Source: Hyphomicrobiales bacterium (GTDB lineage Bacteria > Pseudomonadota > Alphaproteobacteria > Rhizobiales > OSC116). From it: a stretch of DNA of 64,000 bases. A model generated the notes under the pieces. That model saw only the letters and a program-made list of their open reading frames with translations. It did no database searches and had not been told where the DNA came from. Shown here one piece after another: positions 1-9,880 of this stretch (positions within the stretch are counted from its first letter, which is position 1; each line of letters opens with the position of its first letter). A program made the position numbers and the translations under genes. Location: positions 62,001 to 126,000 of the forward strand of contig JABSRZ010000009.1 of the NCBI GenBank assembly GCA_013214705.1. Reading direction: 5' to 3'.

Positions 1-140
1 GCCAAAGCCACAGCCATAGTGAGGCCAGCATGGCCACCACCAACAATCACAGCATCATAATCTAATTTATTATTAAACATTGGCATCGGCTCTATTTCAA
101 CGGGTCGTAAGGTCAAACCATTTAGAATTTTTATATCCAT
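1..140 (-). CDS. UbiH/Coq6-type FAD monooxygenase, 5' end only
   Basis: Only the first 46 codons lie in the window; the gene continues past the left edge. The start codon is at 138-140 on the minus strand. After a 25-residue lead comes YDAVIVGGGHAGLTMAVAL, a Rossmann dinucleotide-binding motif (GGGHAG) typical of class A flavin monooxygenases. UbiH/UbiF-type ubiquinone hydroxylases are often found beside tesB in alphaproteobacteria, which fits the divergent neighbour, so ubiquinone ring hydroxylation is the likely role. The N-terminal fragment alone cannot separate UbiH from other FAD oxidoreductases. Confidence 0.6.
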   Translation of the reverse strand, partial: MDIKILNGLTLRPVEIEPMPMFNNKLDYDAVIVGGGHAGLTMAVAL

Positions 141-247
141 ATCAATGACGTGTTTTTTGCTTGTTGTCAAAATCAAATGGCGTAATATAAATCAATAATA
201 CAATTTCAGAGCGCCCCTTAAGCTCACTAATTAGGCCATCGTGACAC

Positions 248-1126
248 ATGAATCCAGCACTTGAAACCCTCATCAACACCACCTTAAAACTAGAAAAAAT
301 AGAGCATTTAATTTTTAGAGGCATCAGCCCACAAAATGGCTGGCAACGGGTATTTGGCGGGCAAGTTATTGGCCAAGCCTTAGTGGCAGCGCGCCACACA
401 GTCAAAGCCATGCAGTTCGAGAATGACCGCTTAACCCACTCGTTGCACGGTTATTTTTTACGCGCTGGCGACCCCAGCGTGCCGATTGTTTATGAAGTTG
501 ACCCGGTGCGAGATGGCAAAAGCTTTTCGACCCGCCGCGTGGTGGCCATTCAGCACGGCAAGGCCATATTTTCGATGATTGCTTCGTTTCAAAAACATGA
601 ACACGGCTTAACCCACCAAATTGACATGCCAGACGTGCCCCTGCCCGACACCTTGCCGAGCGAGGCCGAGCTTAAGGCCAAATATTTAGATAAATTACCC
701 AAAAATATGCAGATTTATTGGAGCCGTGAGCGGCCGATAGAAATGCGCCATGTCGAATCCCGCTATATCTCCGCCAATGCCTCTAAAAAACCGGCGCAAA
801 ATGTCTGGTTTCGTGCGTCTTCCAAATTGCCTGACGATGTCGACATTCACCAAGCGGTATTGGCCTTCGCCTCTGATTTTTCATTGCTCGACACTTCGCT
901 CATTGCGCATGGTACGTCTATTTTCGACCCCAAAATGCAAGTCGCAAGCTTAGACCATGCCATATGGTTTCACCGGCCGTTTAAGGCCGATGATTGGTTA
1001 TTATATAGCCAAGACAGCCCTAGCAGCAGCGGCGCACGGGGCTTTAACCGTGGTTCTATTTTTAATTTAAACGGTGAATTGGTGGCCTCAACTGCCCAAG
1101 AAGGCCTGATTAGAGACCATAGCTGA
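248..1126 (+). CDS. tesB: Acyl-CoA thioesterase II
   Basis: This 292-residue protein matches TesB along its length. TesB is a double hot-dog enzyme that hydrolyses medium- and long-chain acyl-CoA to free fatty acid and CoA in the cytoplasm. Conserved blocks include NGWQRVFGGQVIGQAL near residue 30, LHGYFLRAGDP near 65, and DHAIWFHRPF followed by SSSGARGFNRG. The catalytic triad of E. coli TesB (D204, T228, Q278) aligns with D210, S234 and Q284 here, each shifted by six; the serine is a conservative replacement. It is divergent from the UbiH-type gene, with about 107 bp between them. Confidence 0.93.
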   Translation: MNPALETLINTTLKLEKIEHLIFRGISPQNGWQRVFGGQVIGQALVAARHTVKAMQFENDRLTHSLHGYFLRAGDPSVPIVYEVDPVRDGKSFSTRRVVAIQHGKAIFSMIASFQKHEHGLTHQIDMPDVPLPDTLPSEAELKAKYLDKLPKNMQIYWSRERPIEMRHVESRYISANASKKPAQNVWFRASSKLPDDVDIHQAVLAFASDFSLLDTSLIAHGTSIFDPKMQVASLDHAIWFHRPFKADDWLLYSQDSPSSSGARGFNRGSIFNLNGELVASTAQEGLIRDHS

Positions 1127-1153
1127 ACAAAGCATCCGCGCTAACATTTAAGC

Positions 1154-1576
1154 CTAAACTTGGCTAACAAATGAGCCAAGGCGGGCGGCAATATTTCTTT
1201 GGATTTTATGGCCAATTTCTGGGTATTCTTGCATTAAATGTAAGAAATCCTCGCGGAAAAAATGCACCACAGAAATCGCTTCCATCGCCTCTATGCTATA
1301 ATCATATTGTTTGTCGCTAAATAATGACAATTCATTAATTAAACTGCCACGCCGGGCTAAAATGTCGGGTTTGTTAACGTCTTCAAACCGTATCATCGCC
1401 CGCCCGGCGGTTATCAATATGGCATCTAGGCTGGGTTCATAAGCGCGGTATAAATCATCCTCGACGGTATAATCATAGCGTTTGCCAATGAATGCCAATA
1501 TGCGGTATTCATCATCATCTAAATGATGAAAAATCGGCAAATCTACCAATAGTTTTTTCAGCAAGCTATTATTCAT
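1154..1576 (-). CDS. Cyclic-nucleotide-binding-domain protein without HTH
   Basis: This 140-residue protein looks like a stand-alone cNMP-binding (Crp/Fnr N-terminal) beta-roll. It has LPIFHHLDDDEYRILAF at the N-terminus, a central ILITAGRAMIRF strand pair, then RRGSLINELSLF in the position of the phosphate-binding cassette. It ends with a helical stretch (EIGHKIQRNIAARLGSF). No DNA-binding helix-turn-helix follows, so it is not a complete Crp-type activator. It lies 29 bp downstream of the response regulator on the same strand, which suggests co-transcription and a role as a small sensor or regulatory subunit. Ligand and partner are unknown. Confidence 0.7.
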   Translation of the reverse strand: MNNSLLKKLLVDLPIFHHLDDDEYRILAFIGKRYDYTVEDDLYRAYEPSLDAILITAGRAMIRFEDVNKPDILARRGSLINELSLFSDKQYDYSIEAMEAISVVHFFREDFLHLMQEYPEIGHKIQRNIAARLGSFVSQV

Positions 1577-1605
1577 ATCTATTTATAGATTATCGGCTTA
1601 AAAGT

Positions 1606-2295
1606 TCAAATCTTATTTATCTTATAGCCAGTGCTATCGGTCACTATAATTTTTAAACCGCGTTCTTTGGGTTCAATTTTTTGGCGCAGGCGGTAAATAT
1701 GGGTTTCTAATGTGTGGGTGGTAATGCCCGAATTATAACCCCAAACTTCGCACAATAATTCATCTCGGCCAATCGAGCTGCCATCGGCTTTATAAAGATA
1801 TTTCAAGATGGCGGTTTCTTTTTCGGTCAGTCGAATTTCGGAGCCATCAGCTTCTGTAAGCCGCTTAATAGATGGCTTAAACACATATGGCCCCAAGTTA
1901 AACACCGCGTCTTCGCTTTGTTCAAACTGCCTAAATTGCGCCCGCATGCGCGCCAATAATTCACCCACCCGAAATGGTTTTAGCACGTAATCATTGGCAC
2001 CACTGTCTAAACCCAAAATCACATCTGCTTCGCTACTTTGTGCGGTTAGCATAATAATCGGGCCTTTAAAGCCATTTCGCCTTATTAATTTTACCGCTTC
2101 GCGGCCGTCCATATCCGGCAGGCCTATATCCATTAAAATAAGGTCGAGATATTGTTTATCGGCAATTTTAATCGCCTCATAGGCGTTGGCGCAAGATTTT
2201 AGCTCAAACTCATTATACAGGCTTAATTGCTCCGTTAATTCATCGCGCAATAAATCATCGTCTTCGACAATTAGTATTTTTTTGTCTACATTCAT
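1606..2295 (-). CDS. OmpR/PhoB-family response regulator
   Basis: A 229-residue two-domain regulator. The receiver domain (about 1-120) carries the acidic pocket E11-D12-D13, the phospho-acceptor D56 in LILMDIGLPD, and the LKPF lysine. The C-terminal winged helix (about 130-229) has the OmpR-type recognition helix region (THTLETHIYRLRQKI) and the final beta-hairpin STGYKI. It should bind DNA after phosphorylation by a histidine kinase, but no kinase gene is nearby, so the signal is unknown. The downstream neighbour is the cNMP-domain gene. Alphaproteobacteria have several OmpR paralogues, so no symbol is given. Confidence 0.88.
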   Translation of the reverse strand: MNVDKKILIVEDDDLLRDELTEQLSLYNEFELKSCANAYEAIKIADKQYLDLILMDIGLPDMDGREAVKLIRRNGFKGPIIMLTAQSSEADVILGLDSGANDYVLKPFRVGELLARMRAQFRQFEQSEDAVFNLGPYVFKPSIKRLTEADGSEIRLTEKETAILKYLYKADGSSIGRDELLCEVWGYNSGITTHTLETHIYRLRQKIEPKERGLKIIVTDSTGYKINKI

Positions 2296-2408
2296 AATCG
2301 GCCTGCTTTATAATTTTAAGCGTATTTGCTATAGTTTATTTAACCACCAAACCTAGGCTTCGCCAATAACAATATTTCACTTTGTTGTGAACCAGAAACA
2401 TACAGAGC

Positions 2409-3056
2409 TTAACCACGTTGGCCAAAAATGGCGCTGCCGACGCGTATATGCGTTGCGCCCAAGCGTATTGCGGTTTTAAAATCGGCGCTCATGCCCATGC
2501 TTAGGCCCTTTAAGCCAAAGGTTTTGGCACGTTTTTGCAACAAAGCAAAATAAGGCGCAGCATCATGCTGTGCTGGCGGAATGCACATGAGCCCAACGAT
2601 ATTTAGGCCTTTTTGGTGGCGGCAATAATGGCAAAATTCATCTAATTCAGCCAGTGATATGCCAGCTTTTTGCGCTTCATCACCAATGTTAACCTGAATG
2701 AATAAGTCTAGCTCTCGGCCCTGTTTTTGTTGCTCTTTGGCCACATAATCAGCTATTTTTTTTCGGTCAATTGTGTGTATCGCGTCAAATAATGCCACAG
2801 CTTCGGCGGTTTTATTGCTTTGTAAGGGGCCAATGAGGTGCAATTCTACATCAGCATATATTGCTTTTAAGTCTGGCCATTTAGTTTGCGCCTCTTGCAC
2901 TCTATTTTCACCAAATATACGCGCGCCTTGTTGCAACACCGGTTCGATATCCTTGGCCGCAAAAGTTTTGCTTACCACCATTAAATTCACATCACCGGGC
3001 TGGCGTGATTCTTTAATCTCCGCCCGCTCAACTTCATCTAAAATGTTTAGATACAT
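2409..3056 (-). CDS. YggS/PROSC-type PLP homeostasis protein
   Basis: A 215-residue PLP-binding single-domain protein of the YggS family, which buffers free pyridoxal phosphate and affects amino-acid metabolism. The PLP lysine is K30 in LMVVSKTFAA, followed by IFGENRVQEA as in other members. LHLIGPLQSNK in the middle and GMSADFKTAIRLGATHIRVGSAIFG at the end (phosphate-binding region) are also family blocks. It is slightly shorter than E. coli YggS. Linkage to leuS is common in alphaproteobacteria; here two porin genes lie between them. Confidence 0.9.
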   Translation of the reverse strand: MYLNILDEVERAEIKESRQPGDVNLMVVSKTFAAKDIEPVLQQGARIFGENRVQEAQTKWPDLKAIYADVELHLIGPLQSNKTAEAVALFDAIHTIDRKKIADYVAKEQQKQGRELDLFIQVNIGDEAQKAGISLAELDEFCHYCRHQKGLNIVGLMCIPPAQHDAAPYFALLQKRAKTFGLKGLSMGMSADFKTAIRLGATHIRVGSAIFGQRG

Positions 3057-3077
3057 AAAATCTCTAATCCCTACCGG

Positions 3078-4124
3078 CTAGAATTTCAACTTAACCCCAG
3101 CCGCGCCGCTAACCGCCGCCGCATGATCGTAAGAAACACCGGCGCCAACCGTTATATTCTCTGTGGCTTTATAATCCATGCCGCTATTGATCGCAAATGT
3201 CGACGTATCTAATTTATATTCCGCCCAGCTGCCCATCGAGAACGCACCCAATGTATATTTAGCGCCCAAATTGGCCGTGGTTTTGGCCGATATTAGCGCC
3301 GGACTATTGTCATATTTCAGCCCCGCTCCGACCGAAATATAGCCTTGGCTAAATTTAACCCCGGCAAGCGCAATGCCTCTATCTAACTGGTTAAAATCTG
3401 TCACTTGATATTGTATGCCAATTTTTACCGGCCCAGTATTCACTTGCCCGCCAAAATCACCACCAAGCGTCAATGATTGCAAATTATAGGTGAATTTTGA
3501 GCCAACTTCGAACCCGGTAAATCCGGAAGTTACCCCAGCCGAAATTATGCCTTTGTCGCTAGCCGCATAGGTGGCGGCATAATTAACGCCTAATTTTATT
3601 TGCGCCATGTCATTGGCAAAAGCGGTAGAAAATGCGGTGTCAAATTTGCCCATATCCGAACCAAAGCCGAGCTTTAGCCCTGCAATTACGGGGGTTGCAT
3701 AGGTAAATGCCGGGGTTAATGTGGGTATGCTAAGGCCGCCAAAGGCAATTTTATCGACATCTGAAAAACTGGTTTTGGCAAAATCTATGTCTGTCGGGTC
3801 GGTAAATTCTGGCACTTCAACCCCATGCTCGCTAAGTTCCAAGCTACCCACTTTGGCCGTGCCGATCGATGAGGCATAATATAAATAAGCTGACATTTCA
3901 TTGGGTATGGCTAAGTTTATTTTCACCCCAAGCTGTGCGCCATCATCTAAATATTGGCTGCCATCTACGCTTAAACTGCCATCAAAGCCTAGGCCAAAAG
4001 CACCCGCTGCATCATAAAACCCATAAAGGCTTATATCGCCAGTGGTGGTAACGGTCATCGGTTCGGCCTGAACCATAATGGTTGGAGAGAGAATTAAAGA
4101 TGCGCTTAACAAATACTTTTTCAT
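3078..4124 (-). CDS. Outer-membrane porin (first tandem copy)
   Basis: A 348-residue protein with an N-terminal signal peptide (MKKYLLSASLILSPTIMVQA) followed by alternating beta-strand sequence rich in Gly, Ala and Tyr. It ends in VKLKF, the terminal aromatic expected for outer-membrane barrel insertion. The opening TVTTTGDISLYGFYDAA resembles alphaproteobacterial general-diffusion porins. It shares architecture and terminal blocks (YKATENITVGAGVSYDHAAAVSGAAGVKLKF-like ending) with the next gene, so the two are tandem paralogues. Its codons (many GCC, GGC) are like the genomic average, which suggests lower expression than its neighbour. Confidence 0.82.
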   Translation of the reverse strand: MKKYLLSASLILSPTIMVQAEPMTVTTTGDISLYGFYDAAGAFGLGFDGSLSVDGSQYLDDGAQLGVKINLAIPNEMSAYLYYASSIGTAKVGSLELSEHGVEVPEFTDPTDIDFAKTSFSDVDKIAFGGLSIPTLTPAFTYATPVIAGLKLGFGSDMGKFDTAFSTAFANDMAQIKLGVNYAATYAASDKGIISAGVTSGFTGFEVGSKFTYNLQSLTLGGDFGGQVNTGPVKIGIQYQVTDFNQLDRGIALAGVKFSQGYISVGAGLKYDNSPALISAKTTANLGAKYTLGAFSMGSWAEYKLDTSTFAINSGMDYKATENITVGAGVSYDHAAAVSGAAGVKLKF

Positions 4125-4272
4125 GTTGGTCCTTAAACGAGAAGTTAAGGCAAATTAACATAAAATGATTACTAAAAAATTTACACTTTATTCATTATTC
4201 AAAGTTATTCCGTTTCAAACACTTTACTTAGTTTCAAACACTTCGCTTAATTTCAAAACAAAGACGAAAAAA

Positions 4273-4296
4273 AGGCGGATCATAAAGACCCGCCTT
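4273..4296 (-). terminator. Rho-independent terminator of the second porin
   Basis: Read on the minus strand, a 9-bp GC-rich stem (AGGCGGGTC with GATCCGCCT, one G-U pair) is followed at once by a run of T over 4267-4273. It lies about 27 bp past the porin stop codon at 4323, so it should end the transcript of the highly expressed porin before the upstream paralogue. Confidence 0.85.
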
Positions 4297-4322
4297 AATT
4301 TGTATAAATATTATTCTAAAGA

Positions 4323-5483
4323 TTAGAATGATACTTTCACACCAGCAGCAACTAGAGTTGCAGCAGCAGAGTAGCTTACGCCAGCACCAACAGTTACGTT
4401 GCTGTTTAGAGCATAATCAACACCAGCTGTACCAGTTAAAGTAGCAGCAACTGAGTTATGTACAATAGTTGCACCAGCAGTTACACCACCAGCTAAAGCA
4501 GCAGAGATGCCGATTTCAGAAAGAAGGTTACCACCAGTTATAGTGTATGTTTCACGAATGTTTACACTTGCGATGCCCATTGATGCAGTTGCACCAGCAG
4601 TCACTGTAGTGAAAGCAGATGTACCTGTGTCATAAGCAGCAGCTAGAACAGCAGTTGTACCATCAGCATCATAGGCAACGCCCATGTTAGCAGTTGTACC
4701 GTCGAAGTCAGCACCAACTGTGAATGGAGCCATTGTATAAGAAGCACCAACACTATAAGAGTTTGCACCAGCAATTATGTTCTGATATGAACCGCCAACT
4801 GAGAAACCGTTTGATTCTACGGCAACAGCAGCATCAATAGTACCAGTTGTACCCATTGTTGTATAATCAGCACCAGTGTAACTAACACCAGCAGAAACAG
4901 TTGCACCACCAGCAGAAGTTGAACCAGCTACAGCAATGTCATAGGCATTAGTTGAATCAACAGCTAGACCAAGTTTAAAGCCACCAAATTCAGGTGAAAC
5001 ATAAGCGATAGCCACTGTACCAGCACCGAAAACAGGAGCGGCAAGAGCTACAGGAGTAGCAGCAAATTCAGCAAATGTCATTGCATCGTCTTCGTCTTGT
5101 AGACCAGGAGCACCAGGTACGTCTGGTAGGTCAACATCATAATCGTCCATGTCAATGTGGCCAGCGTCTACTGTACCCATTGATGAACCATAATGTAGAA
5201 CAGCAGAAATGTTGTTTGTTGCTGTGCTGTCTAGTGTTAGAGCCAAAGATACATCAGCACCATTGTCTAGAGTTTTAGCAGCAGTTAGTGTGCCGTTATA
5301 TTGTCCACCGATACCGCCAGTAGAAGTAGTGATGTTAGAATAACCGTAAACAACAACTTCACCAGTTGCAGTTACTGTGAAACCTGCAGGAACAGGAGCC
5401 ATTGGAGCAGCAGGGATATCGCCAGCTACTGCAACAGTTGACATAGCTACTAGAGCAGATGTCGCAAGAAGAATTTTTTTCAT
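4323..5483 (-). CDS. Outer-membrane porin (second tandem copy, probably abundant)
   Basis: A 386-residue porin with a clear signal peptide (MKKILLATSALVAMSTVAVA, then GDIPAAP). The mature start FTVTATGEVVVYGYSN is typical of alphaproteobacterial porins, and the C-terminus ends in VKVSF. Strands are rich in Gly, Ala, Thr and Val; an acidic loop (DMDDYDVDLPDVPGAPGLQDEDDAM) near residue 120 may form the constriction region. Codon use differs sharply from neighbouring genes, favouring GCT, GCA, GGT and GTT, as expected for a very highly expressed protein. A strong terminator follows. It probably supplies the main outer-membrane diffusion pore; substrates cannot be read from sequence. Confidence 0.85.
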   Translation of the reverse strand: MKKILLATSALVAMSTVAVAGDIPAAPMAPVPAGFTVTATGEVVVYGYSNITTSTGGIGGQYNGTLTAAKTLDNGADVSLALTLDSTATNNISAVLHYGSSMGTVDAGHIDMDDYDVDLPDVPGAPGLQDEDDAMTFAEFAATPVALAAPVFGAGTVAIAYVSPEFGGFKLGLAVDSTNAYDIAVAGSTSAGGATVSAGVSYTGADYTTMGTTGTIDAAVAVESNGFSVGGSYQNIIAGANSYSVGASYTMAPFTVGADFDGTTANMGVAYDADGTTAVLAAAYDTGTSAFTTVTAGATASMGIASVNIRETYTITGGNLLSEIGISAALAGGVTAGATIVHNSVAATLTGTAGVDYALNSNVTVGAGVSYSAAATLVAAGVKVSF

Positions 5484-6036
5484 AATATTTTCTCTCAGCT
5501 AAATATAAGCGTGATTGCCTATATTTTTTATTAGTTCGGCTTTTAAATTCAATTTTAAAACCAGCGGGTCCGAAAATTTCATTTTCATATCTGATAAGAA
5601 TATACAAATGAAATTCCATCTAGATACGAACCTAAACTCGTTTTTCCATACGAATCTAAAATCGATATCCATTAATCGCTAATTTTAACGAATAAATCAA
5701 GCCAGCTAACCACCCACTAGATGGCTTTCTACCCAATTGTGACAAAATTGCACCAGTTTCGCCACATATATGGTTAACTTATTAAGAAATAAAGCATTTA
5801 TTAACCATTTCGCCGCCATTTCCCACAATTTGGTTAAATTTTAATTGCGCTAATTCGCTCAAATATAGCGCTCAAGTTAAGTATGTTTAGATCGTTTCGG
5901 GGGCAAAAACCGCGCAAAGGTTAATATTATACAATTTAGGATAAACAAAGTTGCACCATTTTGCAGTTGCCGTTAAAAACAAATAAACCAATTATTAGCC
6001 CGAAAATAGACGCTATATATATAAAGAGAGATAAAC
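5484..6036. promoter_or_regulatory. Divergent intergenic region between porin and leuS
   Basis: This 553-bp AT-rich gap must carry the promoters for the leftward porin and rightward leuS. The porin has a plausible GAGA-type ribosome site just before its ATG and a long leader. An inverted repeat TGGTTAA (5771-5777) / TTAACCA (5801-5807) separated by 23 bp is a possible operator. leuS begins with GTG at 6037, preceded by AAAGAGAG. I see no RNA gene or further ORF. Confidence 0.45.
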
Positions 6037-8679
6037 GTGAGCGAAATTAGATATAACGCCCCAGAAAAAGAGAAATATTGGCAAAAAATATGGGCGGATA
6101 AAAAACTGTTTAATGCGCCTAACGATTTCACCAAGCCTAAATATTATGTTTTAGAGATGTTTCCCTACCCATCTGGCAACTTGCATATGGGCCATGTGCG
6201 CAATTACACCATGGGCGATGTGATTGCCCGCTATAAACGCGCCAAGGGCTTTAACGTATTGCACCCAATGGGTTGGGATGCGTTTGGCATGCCGGCCGAA
6301 AACGCCGCACAGCAACATAATGTACACCCCGGCGAATGGACCTATCAGAACATTGCCAAAATGCGTACCCAGCTGCAAAGCATGGGATTTTCGTTAGATT
6401 GGGAGCGTGAGTTCGCCACTTGCGATGTTGAATATTATGGCAAACAACAAGCTTTGTTTTTAGAGTTTTTGGCCGCAGGACTGGTAGACCGTAAAAAATC
6501 ACGGGTCAATTGGGACCCGGTGGACAACACTGTGCTGGCCAATGAACAGGTGATAGATGGCAAAGGCTGGCGCTCTGGCGCTCTGGTTGAACAACGCGAT
6601 TTAACCCAATGGTTCTTTAAAATTACCGACTATGCCGAGGAACTTATTTCGGCTTTAAATGATATGGATGGCTGGCCCGACAAAGTGAAGCTTATGCAGG
6701 CCAATTGGATTGGCCGATCCGAAGGCATGGAGCTAAACTTTAAACTTGATAACGTAGCCGAATCAGTGCCTGATATAGCTGTCGAACATGAGAGTTTGAA
6801 AGTCTATACTACCCGACCCGACACTTTGTTTGGTGCCAGCTTTATGGCCATAAGCGCTGGTCACCCATTGGCCATAGCTGTGGCACAAACCAATGCCAAA
6901 GCCTCCGCGTTTATAACCGAATGCAACAAAATTGGCACGACCGAAGAAGCCATAGAAACCGCCGAGAAAAAAGGTTTTGACACCGGGTTAACCGCCGTAA
7001 ACCCGCTAGATCAAAATCATAAACTACCAGTATACATCGCCAATTTTGTACTTATGGGTTATGGCACTGGCGCAGTATTTGGCTGCCCCGCGCATGACCA
7101 ACGCGATTTAGATTTTGCCCGTAAATATAAATTATCTGTAACCGCAGTGATTGCCCCAGAAGGTATGGATTTAGAAGATTTTAATGCCAATAGCCAACAA
7201 GCCTATACAGATGATGGCCTGCACATGAATTCCGGCTTTATGAATGGCATGAACAAAACCGAAGCCATAGAAGCTGTGGCGCAGAAACTAGAAACTCAAC
7301 TGCTAGACGGCCAACCGCAAGGCGTGCGCAAGGTTAATTATCGCTTGCGAGATTGGGGCATTAGCCGCCAACGCTATTGGGGTTGCCCCATTCCGGTGGT
7401 GCATTGCGATGCTTGCGGCACAGTGCCGGTCAACAAAGCCGATTTGCCGGTTAAATTACCAGATGATGTGACCTTCGACAAGCCGGGCAACCCGCTTGAT
7501 CACCACCCGACATGGAAACAGGTGGCCTGCCCAGTTTGCGGCAAAGAGGCCACCCGTGAAACCGATACATTTGATACCTTCGTCGATTCTAGCTGGTATT
7601 ATGCCCGCTTTGCCGATAGCCATGCCGATAAAGCGGTGAATAGACAAGCCGCAGATTACTGGTTGGGTGTCGACCAATATATTGGCGGGGTTGAACATGC
7701 CATTTTGCATTTGCTTTATTCGCGCTTTTTCAACCGCGCCATGCAAAAATGTGGCTATACCGGCCTAAGTGAACCCATCACCAACCTGTTCACTCAAGGC
7801 ATGATTACCCACGAAACTTATAAAGATAAAAATGGCCAATGGCTAAACCCCGAAATGGTGCTGTTTGGCACTGAAGGCGAAGATAGAATCGCCAAACATT
7901 TTGAAACCGGTGAAAATGTGGCTATTGGTTCGGTCGAGAAAATGTCGAAGTCTAAAAAGAATGTGGTCGACCCGACCGACTTTGTCACCAATTTCGGCGC
8001 CGACACGGCCCGCTGGTTTACAATTTCTGATAGCCCACCCGAAAGAGATTTTTTATGGACAGATGCCGGGGTTGATGGCTCCTACCGTTTCACCCAAAGA
8101 ATTTGGCGTTTGGTTGCCGAAAATGCCGATGGCAATATTTTGGATCTAGAAAATATACCCGAAAATTTGGGCGCTCAGGCGGCTTCATTGCGTATAATGA
8201 CCCATAAGTCGATTAAAAACGTTTCACAGGCGATAGAAAACCTGCATTTTAACGTCGCCATTGCCCAATTATACCAGCTAACCAACGCTATATCTAGCTT
8301 TGCGGCCAAGGCCGACAAAAAAGACGCTGTGGCCAAATTTGTGTTATTTGAGGCTTTGACCCGATTGGTTCAGCTATTTGGGCCGATAATGCCACATTTG
8401 GCGGAGGAATGTTGGCAAAAACTCGGATTTGATAATTTGGCCGCCGAACAAGCTTGGCCAGATTTTGATGAAGCGTTGACCATTGATGACACGGTTAGCA
8501 TTGCCGTTCAGATTAATGGCAAAAAACGTGACATCCTCACCATTTCCAAAGACGCGACAAAAGATGAAATTGAAGCCGCGGCGTTTAAACTAGATGGTGT
8601 GTTGCGGAACATTAAAGACAAAACCATTGTCAAAAAAATCATTGTGCCGGGTCGCATCGTCAATATAGTTGTCAAATAA
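6037..8679 (+). CDS. leuS: Leucyl-tRNA synthetase
   Basis: This 880-residue class I synthetase charges tRNA-Leu in the cytoplasm. The HIGH signature appears as HMGH at residues 50-53 and KMSKS at 635-639. Between them lies the CP1 editing domain with [10 protein letters not shown], and the zinc-type cysteine clusters CDACG and CPVCG. The anticodon-binding and C-terminal domains follow; length is normal for bacterial LeuRS. Start is GTG with AAAGAGAG upstream. Its stop codon overlaps the holA start (TAATG), so the two are translationally coupled. Related genomes often have lptE between leuS and holA; here there is none. Confidence 0.98.
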   Translation: MSEIRYNAPEKEKYWQKIWADKKLFNAPNDFTKPKYYVLEMFPYPSGNLHMGHVRNYTMGDVIARYKRAKGFNVLHPMGWDAFGMPAENAAQQHNVHPGEWTYQNIAKMRTQLQSMGFSLDWEREFATCDVEYYGKQQALFLEFLAAGLVDRKKSRVNWDPVDNTVLANEQVIDGKGWRSGALVEQRDLTQWFFKITDYAEELISALNDMDGWPDKVKLMQANWIGRSEGMELNFKLDNVAESVPDIAVEHESLKVYTTRPDTLFGASFMAISAGHPLAIAVAQTNAKASAFITECNKIGTTEEAIETAEKKGFDTGLTAVNPLDQNHKLPVYIANFVLMGYGTGAVFGCPAHDQRDLDFARKYKLSVTAVIAPEGMDLEDFNANSQQAYTDDGLHMNSGFMNGMNKTEAIEAVAQKLETQLLDGQPQGVRKVNYRLRDWGISRQRYWGCPIPVVHCDACGTVPVNKADLPVKLPDDVTFDKPGNPLDHHPTWKQVACPVCGKEATRETDTFDTFVDSSWYYARFADSHADKAVNRQAADYWLGVDQYIGGVEHAILHLLYSRFFNRAMQKCGYTGLSEPITNLFTQGMITHETYKDKNGQWLNPEMVLFGTEGEDRIAKHFETGENVAIGSVEKMSKSKKNVVDPTDFVTNFGADTARWFTISDSPPERDFLWTDAGVDGSYRFTQRIWRLVAENADGNILDLENIPENLGAQAASLRIMTHKSIKNVSQAIENLHFNVAIAQLYQLTNAISSFAAKADKKDAVAKFVLFEALTRLVQLFGPIMPHLAEECWQKLGFDNLAAEQAWPDFDEALTIDDTVSIAVQINGKKRDILTISKDATKDEIEAAAFKLDGVLRNIKDKTIVKKIIVPGRIVNIVVK

Positions 8680-9701
8680 TGGAAATTAAACCGGCTGGCA
8701 TCGATAATTTTATAAAATCGCCGACAGCTGGCTTACGGGTTATATTAATCTACGGCCCAGACCGAGGCCTGGTGGCCGAGCGCACCCGGGCGTTGGTAAA
8801 GCATTTTGCTGGCAGTTTAGACGATGCATTTAACATTTCGCGGATGAATGGCAGCGATGTCACCAGCGATGACAGCCCGTTATTTGACGAATATTTTTCC
8901 ATCCCGATGTTTGGCGGCAACAAAACATTATGGCTGTTCGATGATGGCACGCAGATCCAAAAACCAATAAAAAACCTGTTGGATGAAAAACAAGATGGCA
9001 ATGTGGTGCTCATTGAGGGTCGTGATCTGAAAAAAACCTCAGCCTTGGTCAAATTATGCATCAAACATAAATTGGCCGTGTCTTTGCCATGCTATCAAGA
9101 CAATATGCGCGATGTGAGCCAGCTGATTCAACAAATACTGGCCGCCGACAAGCTTAAAATATCACCCGACAATCTACAATATTTGCAATCATTATTGGGC
9201 AATGACCGGGCGTTATCGCGCAGTGAAATCAACAAGTTGGCGCTTTATTGCCTAAAACAGGACAAAGTTACATTTGACGACATTACCCAATGCCTAACCG
9301 GCGATGCCGCCAAATTCTCGTTCGATAAATTACTCGATGCCGTGGCCAGTGGGCAGGCAAAAGCCGCCGATCACGAACTTAGCCATTTTCTCGCCACTGG
9401 CAGTCATCCAGTTATGATATTAGCCATTATACGCAATCATTTCAATATGTTACATTTGGCCGCCGCCGGCATGGCAGCAGGCAAATCGGCCGATAATATG
9501 GTGCAAAATATGCGGCCACCGGTGTTTTTCAACCGCAAAAACGCAATCGTTTCGCAGGTGAATCGGTGGAATTTGCGCAAAACCGACATGGCACAAAACC
9601 TCATAGCCGAAGCCGACATCAGCGCCCGTATGACCGCCGCATTGTCCAAAGACATTCTCAACCGCCTAGTCACCCGGCTCAGCCTGATGGCTGGCCGTTA
9701 G
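8679..9701 (+). CDS. holA: DNA polymerase III delta subunit
   Basis: This 340-residue protein matches the clamp-loader delta subunit, which opens the beta sliding clamp for loading onto primed DNA. Recognisable features are VILIYGPDRGLVAERTRAL at the N-terminal AAA+-like fold, FDDGTQIQKPIKNLL, the KKTSALVKLC segment, and a helical C-terminal collar domain. It overlaps leuS by one base. A palindromic element begins directly after its TAG stop codon at 9701, so there is no ordinary 3' region. Confidence 0.92.
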   Translation: MEIKPAGIDNFIKSPTAGLRVILIYGPDRGLVAERTRALVKHFAGSLDDAFNISRMNGSDVTSDDSPLFDEYFSIPMFGGNKTLWLFDDGTQIQKPIKNLLDEKQDGNVVLIEGRDLKKTSALVKLCIKHKLAVSLPCYQDNMRDVSQLIQQILAADKLKISPDNLQYLQSLLGNDRALSRSEINKLALYCLKQDKVTFDDITQCLTGDAAKFSFDKLLDAVASGQAKAADHELSHFLATGSHPVMILAIIRNHFNMLHLAAAGMAAGKSADNMVQNMRPPVFFNRKNAIVSQVNRWNLRKTDMAQNLIAEADISARMTAALSKDILNRLVTRLSLMAGR

Positions 9702-9880
9702 TCCAGTCGGCGCTCCTGCTAACACTCTGGAAGTCTGCATTATTACGCTCGGCTTTAGCCTCGCTGTTGGCCACTGCGTGCGAGATACTCCGTATCTCTT
9801 GCTACGCCCTAACGGGCGGCCTCAGTCGGCAAGTTCGCCAATAAATTGGCTCGCCCCCTTTTTTAAATATACATTCTGAA
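9702..9880. repeat. Palindromic element, half copy with type-2 arm (copy A, left)
   Basis: Starting at the holA stop codon, this is the right half of the element: GGCGCTCCTGC, the tag CTCTGGAAG, a degenerate TATTACG box, and a slot hairpin GGCTTTAGCC. The outer part is a different (type-2) arm made of successive mini-hairpins: AGATAC/GTATCT, CGCCC/GGGCG, and CCAA/TTGG ending in CTCGCCCCC. Other type-2 arms are near 46.34, 46.53 and 61.77 kb. They have the same layout but changed stem sequences. Confidence 0.8.
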
